64,000 nt of DNA from Rhodospirillaceae bacterium (GCA_009772935.1 WOUR01000020.1:1-64000); one strand, 5' to 3'; positions 9,129 through 18,572 are shown, counted from the stretch's first letter. The notes: a model not told the origin generated them from the letters alone. Numbers and translations are program-made.

Positions 9129-10847
9129 ATGAAAATTCTTCGCGGGATCTTCTATCTCTTCCTCATCTTCATCGCCGCGCTGGTGGTGTCCTCCTTCTTT
9201 GCACCGCAAAGCGTGCTCGCGGGCTGGGTCAAGGCCGAGATGGCCCCGATCATGTTCGTGTCGCTGATCTTCTTCCTGTTGCTCGGCTACCCGGTCGCCT
9301 TTTCGTTGAGCGCGCTGGGACTGCTCTATGCAATCATCGGCATCGAACTGGGGCTGTTCACGCCCAACCTGATGCAGGCGCTGCCGAACAGGCTCTACGG
9401 CGTGATCGAGAACGAGACGCTGCTGGCGATCCCGTTCTTCACGTTCATGGGCCTGATCCTCGAACGCTCCGGCATGGCCGAGGACCTGCTCGACACGATC
9501 GGCCAGCTGTTCGGGCCGCTGCCCGGCGGTCTCGCCTATGCCGTCGTGTTCGTCGGCGCGCTGCTGGCAGCCACGACCGGCGTGGTGGCGGCATCGGTCA
9601 TTTCCATGGGCCTGATCTCGCTGCCGATCATGCTGCGCTACGGCTATGACCGGAAACTCGCATCCGGCGTCATCGCGGCCTCGGGCACCCTGGCACAGAT
9701 CATTCCGCCCAGCATCGTCCTGATCGTCCTCGCCGACCAGCTCGGCCGGTCGGTGGGCGACATGTACAAGGGCGCCCTCATTCCGGGGTTCGTCCTCACC
9801 GGCCTCTATGTCGGCTACGTCTTCTCCCGGACGATCTTCAACCGGAGCGTGGCGCCCGCGCTGCCGCCGGAAGCCCGTCAGCTCAAGGAGGACAATGGCA
9901 GCGCCGGCTATATGTCCCTGCTGGTGCTCGTTGTCTGCGTCGTGGCCGGCAGCCTGGTGCTGGCGTACGGGCTGCACTGGGAGGGAATCTGGGCGGCGTC
10001 GATGGCGGGCCTGGTCGCCTATGCCCTGGCCGTTGCCAATCGCTCCTTCAAGCTTGGGCTGCTGAGCCGGCTCGCGCAGCAGGTCGTCATCGTGATGATG
10101 CCGCCGCTGGCACTGATCTTCCTGGTGCTGGGCACGATCTTCATCGGTCTCGCAACTCCGACGGAGGGTGGTGCGATGGGTGCCACCGGCGCGGTGCTCC
10201 TGGCGCTCGCCAATCGTCGCCTGGACTTCGCCCTGCTGCGGCAGGCGATGGACGTGACAGCCAAGCTCACGGCCTTCGTCATCTTCATCCTGGTCGGCGC
10301 GCGCGTCTTCAGCCTGAGCTTCTACGGCGTGAACGGCGATCAGTGGGTCGAGCACCTCCTTCTGGGATTGCCCGGCGGGCCGGTCGGCTTCCTGATCGTC
10401 GTGAACATCCTGATCTTCCTGCTGGCCTTCTTCCTCGATTTCTTCGAGCTGGCCTTCATCATCATTCCGCTGCTGGTGAAGCCCGCCGAAGCCCTGGGCA
10501 TCGACCTGATCTGGTTCGGCGTGCTGCTGGGGGTGAACATGCAGACGTCGTTCATGCACCCGCCCTTCGGCTTCGCCCTGTTCTACCTGAGGTCCGTCGC
10601 CCCCGAAGGAAGCTATGTCGACAAGGTCACGGGCAAGCTGATGGACGGGGTGACGACGGCCCAGATCTACTGGGGAGCGGTGCCGTTTGTGTTCATCCAG
10701 GTCATCATGGTCGCGTTGGTCATCGCCTTTCCCGGCATGGTCACCGCGAACCTCGACAAGGGCACCGGTGTCGATCCCAGCAAGGTGACGATCGAGATCC
10801 AGGCGCCGCCGTCTGTCGACGACGCCCCGCCGATCTCGTTCAAGTAA
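9129..10847 (+). CDS. TRAP transporter large permease subunit (DctM-type)
   Basis: This 572-residue protein has twelve or more hydrophobic segments and forms the ion-coupled translocation subunit. I chose the ATG at 9129 (MKILRGIFYLFLI), 10 bases after the dctQ stop, over the track start at 9084. Family motifs include 'FTFMGLILERSGMAEDLL', 'ASGTLAQIIPPSIVLIVLADQ' and 'FIGLATPTEGGAMGATGA'. It is longer than the roughly 430-residue DctM because of an extra hydrophobic region mid-protein and a soluble tail, as in the mannitol/chloroaromatic subgroup. The substrate is unknown without its DctP. Confidence 0.9.
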   Translation: MKILRGIFYLFLIFIAALVVSSFFAPQSVLAGWVKAEMAPIMFVSLIFFLLLGYPVAFSLSALGLLYAIIGIELGLFTPNLMQALPNRLYGVIENETLLAIPFFTFMGLILERSGMAEDLLDTIGQLFGPLPGGLAYAVVFVGALLAATTGVVAASVISMGLISLPIMLRYGYDRKLASGVIAASGTLAQIIPPSIVLIVLADQLGRSVGDMYKGALIPGFVLTGLYVGYVFSRTIFNRSVAPALPPEARQLKEDNGSAGYMSLLVLVVCVVAGSLVLAYGLHWEGIWAASMAGLVAYALAVANRSFKLGLLSRLAQQVVIVMMPPLALIFLVLGTIFIGLATPTEGGAMGATGAVLLALANRRLDFALLRQAMDVTAKLTAFVIFILVGARVFSLSFYGVNGDQWVEHLLLGLPGGPVGFLIVVNILIFLLAFFLDFFELAFIIIPLLVKPAEALGIDLIWFGVLLGVNMQTSFMHPPFGFALFYLRSVAPEGSYVDKVTGKLMDGVTTAQIYWGAVPFVFIQVIMVALVIAFPGMVTANLDKGTGVDPSKVTIEIQAPPSVDDAPPISFK

Positions 10848-10858
10848 CCTCGAGGCAA

Positions 10859-10890
10859 GGTCCCCCGCCCGGCGATTCGGGCGGGGGACC
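10859..10890. terminator. Perfect 13-bp hairpin after the TRAP genes
   Basis: GGTCCCCCGCCCG (10859-10871) and its exact reverse complement (10878-10890) flank the loop GCGATT, 11 bases beyond the dctM stop codon. The stem is very stable but no U-tract follows, so termination might be Rho-assisted or the hairpin might protect the 3' end of the message. Confidence 0.6.
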
Positions 10891-11001
10891 GCCAGGCCGA
10901 GACCCGACCGCCGCAATCCGACCGCAATTCCATCGACATAAAGGACGAGAAACCTCAGGATCGGCCGAGCGCGCTTCTGTAGGTTGCCGCTTGCCCTACG
11001 G

Positions 11002-12135
11002 ATGACCATGCGTCCTCGAACGACCATCGAGAAGCACAGCGCCATGTTGCTTCAACGCCTCGCGGCACCCGAGACCGCTTCACATCTCGCTGCCAATCCC
11101 GCGAGCATGGTGCGGCTGGCGAACGCCCTGATCGACGCCGGCGAGACGGCACGCGCCGTCGAACTCGCAGCCCAGGCTCGCCGGCTCGCCCCCGAAGACC
11201 CCGAGATCGAGCGGATCGCATTGCTCGTCCTCGAACGCAGCGTGCCGGACTGGCACCACACGATCCTCGCGGATGCGGCGCGCAACTCGGCCTTCGACAC
11301 CGCCTTGCGTCGCAGCGTCGTCCCGGGTTCCCGTGTCCTCGACATCGGCGCAGGATCGGGCCTTCTCGCCCTGATGGCGGCGCGGGCGGGCGCAGCCGAG
11401 GTCGTGAGCTGCGAACTGAATCCGGCCCTGGCGGCCGCCGCGACACGGATCGTCGAGCGCAACGGCCATTCCGACCGCATCCGGATCGTGGCCAAGCATT
11501 CCCGCGACCTCGAGATTGGCACCGACCTCGCCGGCCCGGCCGACATCATCGTGTCCGAGATCGTCGCCAACAACCTGCTGGGTGAAAACATACTTGGGAC
11601 GATGGAGGACGTCGTCGGACGGCTGGCGCATTCCACCACCCGCGTGATTCCCTCGCATGGCGCCATGCCGATCGCACTCGCCTGCTATGGCGACCTGGCC
11701 TCCCAGCAGTTGGGATCGGTCCAGGGCTTCGATCTCTCGCTGATGAACGGCTTCGCCGCGCGCATCGGCCTGTCGCCGGGCAACAGGACGCTGGAGCTGC
11801 GGAGCGCCCCGGAGGACCTCTTCTCCTTCGATTTCAGCTCGGGCGGTCCGTTCACCGGTGACCGGGCCGCCGTCACCCTGACCAGCACGGGGGGTGCGGT
11901 AAATGGCATCGTCCAATGGATCAGGCTCACGATGGATGCCGAAGGGACGACCTACGAGAACAGGCCGGCGCCCGGCGCGTCCTCATGTTGGTCCGTGATG
12001 TTCCAGCCCTTGCCTTGTGTCAGGGCGACACAGCCGGGCGATCGGATCGTCGTTCAGGGGCGCCGGGACCGAACGTCGGTGTGGATGTGGGCCGAGGCCC
12101 CTGCGGGCGAAACACCCGTGTCTTCAGGTACATAG
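11002..12135 (+). CDS. PRMT-like class I SAM-dependent methyltransferase with an N-terminal helical (TPR-like) segment
   Basis: This protein has about 377 residues. The N-terminal 70 residues form a helical 'NALIDAGETARAVELAAQARRLAPED' TPR-like unit. The Rossmann domain has motif I 'VLDIGAGSGLLALMAARAGA', the acidic ribose-binding 'VSCELNP', and a 'SEIVANNLLGE' segment placed like the double-E loop of protein arginine methyltransferases. A C-terminal beta-rich part follows. It most resembles bacterial PRMT7-like proteins, though ribosomal-protein L11-type methyltransferases share the core. The ATG at 11002 is preferred over the TTG of the track. The target is unknown. Confidence 0.7.
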   Translation: MTMRPRTTIEKHSAMLLQRLAAPETASHLAANPASMVRLANALIDAGETARAVELAAQARRLAPEDPEIERIALLVLERSVPDWHHTILADAARNSAFDTALRRSVVPGSRVLDIGAGSGLLALMAARAGAAEVVSCELNPALAAAATRIVERNGHSDRIRIVAKHSRDLEIGTDLAGPADIIVSEIVANNLLGENILGTMEDVVGRLAHSTTRVIPSHGAMPIALACYGDLASQQLGSVQGFDLSLMNGFAARIGLSPGNRTLELRSAPEDLFSFDFSSGGPFTGDRAAVTLTSTGGAVNGIVQWIRLTMDAEGTTYENRPAPGASSCWSVMFQPLPCVRATQPGDRIVVQGRRDRTSVWMWAEAPAGETPVSSGT

Positions 12136-12272
12136 AGGATGGAGAGTCGCAGGATGAACCCTCCGCTTTTCCTCTAGACTGTCCGGGCGTCCTCTCTGTC
12201 TCCGGCAATCCCGGCACGCCCTCCCCTGATGAGGACGCCAGGCATCGAGGCGAAAAGCTGTAGAACCATCCC

Positions 12273-13298
12273 GTGGCCCACGCTGTAAGCGCCTCCTCTT
12301 TCCGTTCCGACCGCATGTCGCCCCTCGCACTCGCGCTGGCGATCCTGTTGCATGCGCTCGTGGCGGCGGTCCTGTGGTGGCTGGCGCAGGAGAAGCCGCC
12401 GGTGCCACCGGTCGAGGAGGCGATCACCGTCTCGTTCGAGCAGCCCAAGCCGCCGGATCCGCCCCCACCCGAGCCGCCGGCGCAGGTTCCGCTCCCGCAG
12501 GCGCTGCCGCCGATCATTCCCGGTGTGCGTCCGCCGGCCCCCGTCACCGGCGACCGGCCGACCCAGGCGCCGCCCACCGACCAGGTGTCCAGGGAACCGC
12601 CGGCACCGCCGCCGCCGCCCGAGAGCAAGGAAGAGCCGAGCCTGCTCACGGAGCCGCAATCCGCGCCGCCCACGCCGGAACCGCCGGCCCAGGCGCGCGT
12701 CGAACCTCTGCCGGCGCCCGTCGAGAAGCCCACACCGGAGCCGCCAACGGAACAGGGACTGAAGGTGGCGCCGATACCGCCGCCGCCCCAACAGGCGGCT
12801 CCGGCCAAGCCGGCCGAGCCCGTCCCGGTGCCGAAGCCCCTGCCACAGCAGCAGGCACTCGCCACACCGCCGCGGCCGCCCCCGCCCGCGCCGAAGCCCG
12901 AGCTGAAGCCCTCACCGCTCTCGACGGCGCCGACACGGCGGCCGCCCTCCGCCTCCTCCGCCGAGCCGCCGTCGCAGCACCGCCTCGTCAATCCCGCGGA
13001 CACCTACGCGCGCGCCAAGGTCGCGGACAATTATCTCTCGGAGGTCCTGCGCAAGATCGTGGGCTATCGCTACCAGTCGAACACCCAGAAGCGGCAGGGC
13101 GTGACGGTCGTGCGAATCGTCATCGCCCGCGACGGCCGCCTGCTCAGCGCCACCGTCATCAGCTCGAGCGGCGAACCGGAGTTCGACAACGGCGTGCTGG
13201 CCGGCGTCCGCGCCGGCGCGCCCTACTCGCCGCTGCCCGACAACATCAAGGGCGCCAGCGCGCCCTTCGACCTGCCGCTGGTCTCGATCCGGCGCTAG
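12273..13298 (+). CDS. Energy transducer TonB-like protein
   Basis: This 341-residue inner-membrane protein has a short basic N-terminus, a single anchor helix (PLALALAILLHALVAAVLWW, about 16-35), a very long Pro/Glu/Ala-rich periplasm-spanning region (about 45-230) and a C-terminal TonB-like domain (about 245-335: 'VVRIVIARDGRLLSATVISS', then 'FDNGVLAGVRAGAPYSPLP'). It would couple ExbB/ExbD energy to outer-membrane receptors; no exbB/exbD is nearby. The start is the GTG at 12273; an ATG at 12315 just before the anchor is an alternative. The Pro-rich repeats create long Gly/Arg-rich shadow ORFs on other frames. Confidence 0.85.
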   Translation: MAHAVSASSFRSDRMSPLALALAILLHALVAAVLWWLAQEKPPVPPVEEAITVSFEQPKPPDPPPPEPPAQVPLPQALPPIIPGVRPPAPVTGDRPTQAPPTDQVSREPPAPPPPPESKEEPSLLTEPQSAPPTPEPPAQARVEPLPAPVEKPTPEPPTEQGLKVAPIPPPPQQAAPAKPAEPVPVPKPLPQQQALATPPRPPPPAPKPELKPSPLSTAPTRRPPSASSAEPPSQHRLVNPADTYARAKVADNYLSEVLRKIVGYRYQSNTQKRQGVTVVRIVIARDGRLLSATVISSSGEPEFDNGVLAGVRAGAPYSPLPDNIKGASAPFDLPLVSIRR

Positions 13299-14033
13299 TC
13301 ACCGCTCGTAGCCCATCAGCTCGAACGTCTCACGGCACGATTCGTAGATGGCCTTCTTCTGCGTCTCCGTCAGAATCTCGGCCGCGGGCCGGCGATCGGC
13401 GCGCTGCACCGTCTTGGCGCGGGGCAGCGCGCCGTCGAAGCGCAGTCCGGACTTTGCCAGGACCGCATTGAACGACGCAGGCAGGTCCTCCTGCCGGATG
13501 ATCTCGTCGAGGGCGACCTTGCCGTCGATGGTGTAGAGGTCCCTGTTGTCGATCTCCTGGCCGGCGATCAACTCGTCGAGCACGGGCTGGAAGTCGGCGG
13601 CGGACCTCCCCATGAACCACATCTTGAAATAGGCCTGCGACACCGCCTTCTCGTAGGGGTGCCGTTCGATCGTCCACTTGTGGGCCTTCTGCCAGAATTC
13701 CTCGCCGAGCATGCGGCGCGCCAGGCTCGCCGGCATGTGGTTGAAGTACTCGTTGCCGGTGGGATGTCCCTTCATCATCTCCTGATAGTCCGCCTCGTCG
13801 CCCCTTTCGAGAACGCCCTCATGGTCGCTCGCCGACACCGGCCCGACGCGGAAATTCTGCGGCCCGCGCCAGCCCTGCGCCTGCCGGATCTTCTCGTCGT
13901 CGGGATGGACCGGCGTGATGATGTCGGCCTCGCCGCACAGGCTGCCGAGCACCAGTTCGATGGCCGTACCCGCCGTCTTCCGGGTCTTGATGAAGATGAA
14001 GCCGTGTTCGAATGATGCGATCATGCCTGGCAT
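13299..14033 (-). CDS. Sulfotransferase family protein
   Basis: This protein has about 244 residues. The N-terminal 'FIFIKTRKTAGTAIELVLGSLCG' is the P-loop-like 5'-phosphosulfate-binding loop of PAPS-dependent sulfotransferases. A later 'KWTIERHPYEKAVSQAYFK' matches the 3'-phosphate-binding Arg-Ser/His region. I chose the ATG at 14033 because AGAGAGG sits just upstream; the track ORF to 14237 has an unrelated extension. It would transfer sulfate from PAPS to an unknown acceptor, for example a glycan or a lipid. It is divergent from, and abuts, the putative barrel gene. Confidence 0.75.
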   Translation of the reverse strand: MPGMIASFEHGFIFIKTRKTAGTAIELVLGSLCGEADIITPVHPDDEKIRQAQGWRGPQNFRVGPVSASDHEGVLERGDEADYQEMMKGHPTGNEYFNHMPASLARRMLGEEFWQKAHKWTIERHPYEKAVSQAYFKMWFMGRSAADFQPVLDELIAGQEIDNRDLYTIDGKVALDEIIRQEDLPASFNAVLAKSGLRFDGALPRAKTVQRADRRPAAEILTETQKKAIYESCRETFELMGYER

Positions 14034-14877
14034 GCCTCTCTGCTCGTCCGTCACCGGAGCCCGCCACAGACCGTCCCGCCGCTGGCGATCCGGGCAAATC
14101 CGGACCTGGGCTTTGCTGCTGGGGATGCTCGCCTTTTTCCTCGTGCAGGCGCAAGCGATGGCGCAGGCGAGCGCGGACAATCTGCAGAACAGGTCGAACG
14201 ATCCGCTGACGCCCCGGATGGCGTTCGAGTTCCACAACTACGCCCAGCCGGTGCTCGCGGAGCGGCCTGCCAGCGGCGCCGATCAAGGATACTTTCGCTT
14301 CGTCCTGCCGCACGCGCTGTTCGGGGTCGACCAGATGATGCGCGCGTCCATGCCGGTCGTCGCCAGCGCCTGGGACCCGGAGAAGGCGGTCAATGGCGTG
14401 GGCGATTTCACGGTCTTCGACCTGGCCGTCTTCTACTTCGGCTCCGTCAAGACCGGCATCGGTCCGCTGCTGGTCGTGCCGACGGCCAGTTCCCAGGCGC
14501 TCGGCACGTCCAAATGGCAGGCGGGAGTCGAGGCCGTCGTCAGCGCCCCCCATACCTGGGGCCTGACGACGATGCTCGCCTCCTGGCAGCAGACCTTCGA
14601 CGGCACGCTCCAGACCGTGACCGCGCAGCCGCTGCTTTTCTACAACCTGGGCGACGGGTTCTATCTGCGCTCCTCGGGCATTGCGTCGTTCGCCCTCGGC
14701 AGGAATGCCGTGGTCCCGGTCGGCCTGGGACTCGGCCGCGTGTTCGAGCTTCCCGGCGGCGCCAGCCTCAACACCTTCGTCGAGCCGCAATACTCGGTGA
14801 TCCAGAGCGGCCCGGGCGTGCCGTCGTTCCAGGTCTTCGCCGGAGTCGTCGTCCAGCTTCCCGTCAGGCTGCGCTGA
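14032..14877 (+). CDS. Putative exported outer-membrane beta-barrel protein
   Basis: The protein has about 281 residues from the ATG at 14032, which overlaps the start of the divergent sulfotransferase gene. A hydrophobic core 'TWALLLGMLAFFLVQAQAMAQ' with an Ala-x-Ala cleavage site indicates export. An ATG at 14125, inside the signal core, is a weaker alternative start. The mature part alternates short strands ('AVFYFGSVKTGIGPLLVVPTAS', 'VFAGVVVQLPVRLR') and ends in a strand-like tail, so a barrel is likely. It is reminiscent of proteins annotated 'neuromedin U'-like or transporter in Proteobacteria; the function is unknown. Confidence 0.6.
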   Translation: MPLCSSVTGARHRPSRRWRSGQIRTWALLLGMLAFFLVQAQAMAQASADNLQNRSNDPLTPRMAFEFHNYAQPVLAERPASGADQGYFRFVLPHALFGVDQMMRASMPVVASAWDPEKAVNGVGDFTVFDLAVFYFGSVKTGIGPLLVVPTASSQALGTSKWQAGVEAVVSAPHTWGLTTMLASWQQTFDGTLQTVTAQPLLFYNLGDGFYLRSSGIASFALGRNAVVPVGLGLGRVFELPGGASLNTFVEPQYSVIQSGPGVPSFQVFAGVVVQLPVRLR

Positions 14878-14888
14878 CGGGACGAACG

Positions 14889-17057
14889 TCAGCCCTCGGC
14901 GCCCGGTATCGGGGCAGTTCTCGTCAGGACATATGAAATGTCGTCGGCAAGAGCCGTGAGGAGCTGGACCTCCTCCGCGTCGAACGCCTGCGGCTGCGCC
15001 GCATAGATCGAGAGCGCCGCCACCACCGCATCGTGCCGCCGCAGTGGAAGGGCGATGCTCGAGCGGTAGCCGCGCCGCAGCGCTTCCTCACGCCACGGCC
15101 GTATCGCCGGATTGGTGTCGAAATCCTGGTTGACCTGAACGCTTCCCGTTCTGATCGCCAGGATCGGCGGCCCGGCGTCCGCGGGCTGTGTCTTCATGAT
15201 GATCTTGGCCTGGGCGAGATAGCCGTCTTCGTGTCCTGCGATTGCAGGAAACCAAACTCTGTCGGCCGGATCGTCGCTGGGAACGGCGACGGCCACCATC
15301 CTGTAATCGCCGAACTCGACCAGGGCAGCGCAGATTTGATCGAAGATCTCGGCCTCGGACCGAGCCCGCAGCAGGATGCTGGTCGCCGCCTGCAGCGAAC
15401 GCTTCACGCGCGCCAGCCGCAGAACCTCCTGCTCGAGCTTCACGCGATCGGTGATGTCGACGCCGATCGCCTGACGATAGATTCGTCCATCGAGTTCAAA
15501 GGCGCTGACGCGCACGTCCGCGGGGAACGTGCTGCCGTCCTTGCGGCGGATCATGGTGCGAAGCTCTATCCGACCCCCGGGTGCCGCCAGTACCGCTTCG
15601 CCCTGATCGTCATCGTCAGCCTCGTCCGTCAGTCTGAGGTTCCGCGCATCCATGCCCTGGAGTTCCTCGGCGCTATACCCGACCGCCTTCTGCGCAGCCT
15701 CGTTGGTCTCGAGAATGCGGTCGTCGCCGTCGAGCACGATGAACATGTCCTGCACGGCGTGAACGAACCGGAGATTGCTCACCATCAGCTCGTGCGCCTC
15801 GGCCTGCTGGCTTCTCCACAGCGACCAGACCAGGAATCCGCCCACCAGAATGGTCGCCCCGAACACGAGGAATATCTTCTCGGAGCGGCGATCAATGGGG
15901 TTCATCAATTCCTCGTAATCCGACTTGGTGATCACGATCCAGGGAACGGCCTTGGCATCATAAGACGCCGAAAGGACCTTCTTGCCGCGGTAATCCACGC
16001 CAACTCGCGCGCCGTTTCCATCGCGGATCGCGGCGGCGGCCGTGAGGTTGGGTGTCGACAGCGGGAGGCGGAGCCCTGCGGGCGGGACGGGGCGCTCCCA
16101 GAAGCGCGGTGCAACCAGATAGACAACGTCATCCCCGTCGCGACGCAAGACCAGGATTTCCGAGCTCGGGCTGTCGCCCGGCCACTTCAGAATTTTCGGG
16201 AACAGGTCGACACTCGGGTCGACCACGAGCACGACAACAAACTTGTCCGAAGCGCCCGCGCCAGCATCGAACGGTTGCGCGAATGCCATGCTGGGGCTCG
16301 GCGGCGTTCCGGCGTCGAGTCGAACCGGTCCGATCTTCAGCTTGCCGTCGCGTGCCGCTTCACGCACCAAGCCTTCGACGCCGTCATGATCCTTGTGACC
16401 GGGAGCGCCGCCCACCTCCACCAGCAAACGCCCGTCGGCCGAAAACAGCATGTACTCACGCCGCTCGGGATGTCCGATCAGCACCTGATACAGCATCAGC
16501 TCAACGAACTGCCGCAGATCCGGGCCCGCCTCGATCTGGCCGAATGGCAACCCCTTGAGGGACGTGACCAAAAAGCCCAGGTCGATCGCCCGTTCGGCAA
16601 CCCACTGGTCGATGTACTGCGCCTTGAGCCGGGCGATCCCGGTCTGCTGGGACATCAGTTCATTGCGAAAAGCAGTGCGCAGATCGTTGTTGAGGAGGTA
16701 ACCGGTACCGGCGATGCTCAAGGCGAAGATGCAAAATACTCCCAAGAGCAGTCGGGGTGCACTCTTGGAGGAGGGGGCATCGCCCCCCTGTCGCTCGCTC
16801 TCGCGCAACGAACGCTGGAAGTAGACGCCGAAGGCGATCAGGGCGACCACGAGGCCGAATGCGAGCAGCGCTCCCCGCGAAAACAGGTCCTGCATCGCCC
16901 GCTGGAACGACGGCACCAATCCCAGCCAGTGATCGACCGTGAGCACGGCCGCGAGGAGCATCAATCCGACCAGCGCCGCGAGTGAGATGCAAAATATTCC
17001 GCGCGTGGAAACGGCTTTGCGTTCCGTCCCGGACCGAGGAAGCTGCTGCTGTTTCAT
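14889..17057 (-). CDS. Membrane sensor protein with dCache-like, PAS and GAF domains but no output domain
   Basis: This protein of about 722 residues starts at the ATG at 17057, which has a GGGGGAC ribosome-binding site. Hydrophobic helices lie at about 20-41, 62-79 and 103-123, then a periplasmic dCache-like sensor (about 130-400), a fourth helix (about 412-430), a PAS domain ('VQDMFIVLDGDDRILETNEAAQKAVGY') and a GAF domain ending 'LTALADDISYVLTR'. In related sensors a kinase or GGDEF domain follows that GAF end; here the protein stops about ten residues later and the next gene is convergent. It may signal through partner contacts, or it may be truncated. Confidence 0.8.
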   Translation of the reverse strand: MKQQQLPRSGTERKAVSTRGIFCISLAALVGLMLLAAVLTVDHWLGLVPSFQRAMQDLFSRGALLAFGLVVALIAFGVYFQRSLRESERQGGDAPSSKSAPRLLLGVFCIFALSIAGTGYLLNNDLRTAFRNELMSQQTGIARLKAQYIDQWVAERAIDLGFLVTSLKGLPFGQIEAGPDLRQFVELMLYQVLIGHPERREYMLFSADGRLLVEVGGAPGHKDHDGVEGLVREAARDGKLKIGPVRLDAGTPPSPSMAFAQPFDAGAGASDKFVVVLVVDPSVDLFPKILKWPGDSPSSEILVLRRDGDDVVYLVAPRFWERPVPPAGLRLPLSTPNLTAAAAIRDGNGARVGVDYRGKKVLSASYDAKAVPWIVITKSDYEELMNPIDRRSEKIFLVFGATILVGGFLVWSLWRSQQAEAHELMVSNLRFVHAVQDMFIVLDGDDRILETNEAAQKAVGYSAEELQGMDARNLRLTDEADDDDQGEAVLAAPGGRIELRTMIRRKDGSTFPADVRVSAFELDGRIYRQAIGVDITDRVKLEQEVLRLARVKRSLQAATSILLRARSEAEIFDQICAALVEFGDYRMVAVAVPSDDPADRVWFPAIAGHEDGYLAQAKIIMKTQPADAGPPILAIRTGSVQVNQDFDTNPAIRPWREEALRRGYRSSIALPLRRHDAVVAALSIYAAQPQAFDAEEVQLLTALADDISYVLTRTAPIPGAEG

Positions 17058-17320
17058 CGTCCCCCGACTTGGGTGCATTCGAGCGTCGCCTGAACGCGCC
17101 GTGGAGTTTGGCCATCCCAGTCTAGCCAAGGCGCCGGCAGCCTCCTTGATCCAGCGCAATCATCGACCCGGCACCAATGATCTAAAGAGGCATGGTGAAT
17201 CCGGTAGAGTTTGCATGGTACATTTTTTACCGACGACGGGGAATTCTTCCCGGGGGGTTGCTGCGAGACGGGGGACAAGCGTGACGCACTCCGAACCGGT
17301 GGCAGCGCGCGGTGGCCGAG

Positions 17321-18499
17321 ATGCCTAGGTGGTTTTCGGCGCTGGCGATCGCCTTCCTCTACTGGATCTTCCTGCCGGAGGCCCGTGCCTTCAACGTGGC
17401 CCTCGACAGCAAGTCGATTCCCGGGCTGACCCCGAAGGCGCCCATCATCGCCCATACGCTTCGCGTTACCGGCCGGTTCGAACAGGGCGACGGCGACAAG
17501 CTGCGGGTCATGCTGGCCGCGCTCAAGGCCAAGACCACGAGGATCGCCAATCAGCCCTTGGCAACCGCCGAACTCAGCAGCAGCGGCGGCGACCTGTTCG
17601 AGAGTTTGAAGGTGGGGTATCTGTTTCGCGAGTACGAGGTCGCCACGCTCGTGCGCAAGGGCGACATCTGCCTTTCCGCCTGCGCAATGGCGTTCCTGGG
17701 CGGCACGGCCAGCCGAATGCCGCCGATGCCCGTCCCCAGCCGCACCATCGAGATCGGCGGTCAAGTCGGTTTCCACAACTTCACGTTGGACGCCACGGTG
17801 GTCCAGAACGAGACGAAGGGCGACACCACGGCGGGAATCGCCCGCGGCTTCGGACTGGGCAGGGCCGGCGCCTCGGCGCTGATCCGCTATGCCGCCGACC
17901 TCGGCGTCGACGCGGGCTTCATTGCCCAACTGCTCGTACGGCCACCCGACACCTGGCTCTACATCGACACCAACGAAATGTTCCTGACCGTCGGCGCCTG
18001 CCCGAGCGGACCCGAACCGCCGCTGGGCCGCCTCGAACAGCAGGCGGTGAATGTCTGCAATCACGCCAGCGGCGGGGCCAGTATGGCCGAAGCATCCCAG
18101 GCGCGACCGGTGACGGCCCGCGACGCCAAGCGCTACCTGCTCGAGCAGGTCCAGCGGAACATCCAGAGCACGAACGTCAAGGGACCGCTCGTCGGACAGC
18201 TCGCGGGCGTCCTTGCCTCGAGGGACGACCGGCTGATCGACAATGTCTATTCGGACCTGCGGGCGGCGGGGATCGCGTTGCCGGAGCCGGCAGGCCGAAG
18301 CTTCATGGTCAGCGGCTATGCTTTCGGCGAATTGCAGGCCGAGTGCCATGTGAACCTGTCAGGGAGCGATCCCGACAAGTTCGACTTCGTCCTCGTCATC
18401 AACGGAGTGGGCCTCTCCCGCCCCCTGGCCCTCCCGCCCCCGATGTGCCCCGGTCTGTTCAGGTACGACGGCCAGCAAGTCCTCAATCCGAAACGATGA
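17321..18499 (+). CDS. Exported ClpP-like (COG3904-type) periplasmic protein
   Basis: This protein of about 392 residues starts at the ATG at 17321; a GTG at 17312 is an alternative. A signal peptide (WFSALAIAFLYWIFLPEARAF) is followed by a ClpP/crotonase-like domain. 'ELSSSGGDLFESLKVGYLFRE' parallels the Gly-rich oxyanion region, 'GDICLSACAMAFLGGT' holds the candidate nucleophilic Ser, and 'GQVGFHNF' holds a candidate His. The C-terminal 200 residues are unfamiliar. Family members are described only as predicted periplasmic proteins. A smaller relative lies at 23446-24159. Confidence 0.65.
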   Translation: MPRWFSALAIAFLYWIFLPEARAFNVALDSKSIPGLTPKAPIIAHTLRVTGRFEQGDGDKLRVMLAALKAKTTRIANQPLATAELSSSGGDLFESLKVGYLFREYEVATLVRKGDICLSACAMAFLGGTASRMPPMPVPSRTIEIGGQVGFHNFTLDATVVQNETKGDTTAGIARGFGLGRAGASALIRYAADLGVDAGFIAQLLVRPPDTWLYIDTNEMFLTVGACPSGPEPPLGRLEQQAVNVCNHASGGASMAEASQARPVTARDAKRYLLEQVQRNIQSTNVKGPLVGQLAGVLASRDDRLIDNVYSDLRAAGIALPEPAGRSFMVSGYAFGELQAECHVNLSGSDPDKFDFVLVINGVGLSRPLALPPPMCPGLFRYDGQQVLNPKR

Positions 18500-18572
18500 G
18501 CGCCTACCGACGATCTGTCGGGCGTCGGCACTCAGACGACGTCCGGAAGCCCACTCTCGCCTGACGAGGCGC

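Noticed and set aside
9054-11045. 663-residue minus-strand ORF over the TRAP genes
   Set aside because: Composition (His/Asp/Arg/Gln-rich) is typical of antisense frames in GC-rich coding DNA, and the plus-strand genes have clear family motifs.
12020-13003. Gly-rich 327-residue minus-strand protein
   Set aside because: It arises from reading the Pro-rich codons of the TonB-like gene backwards; no signal peptide or repeat logic independent of that gene.
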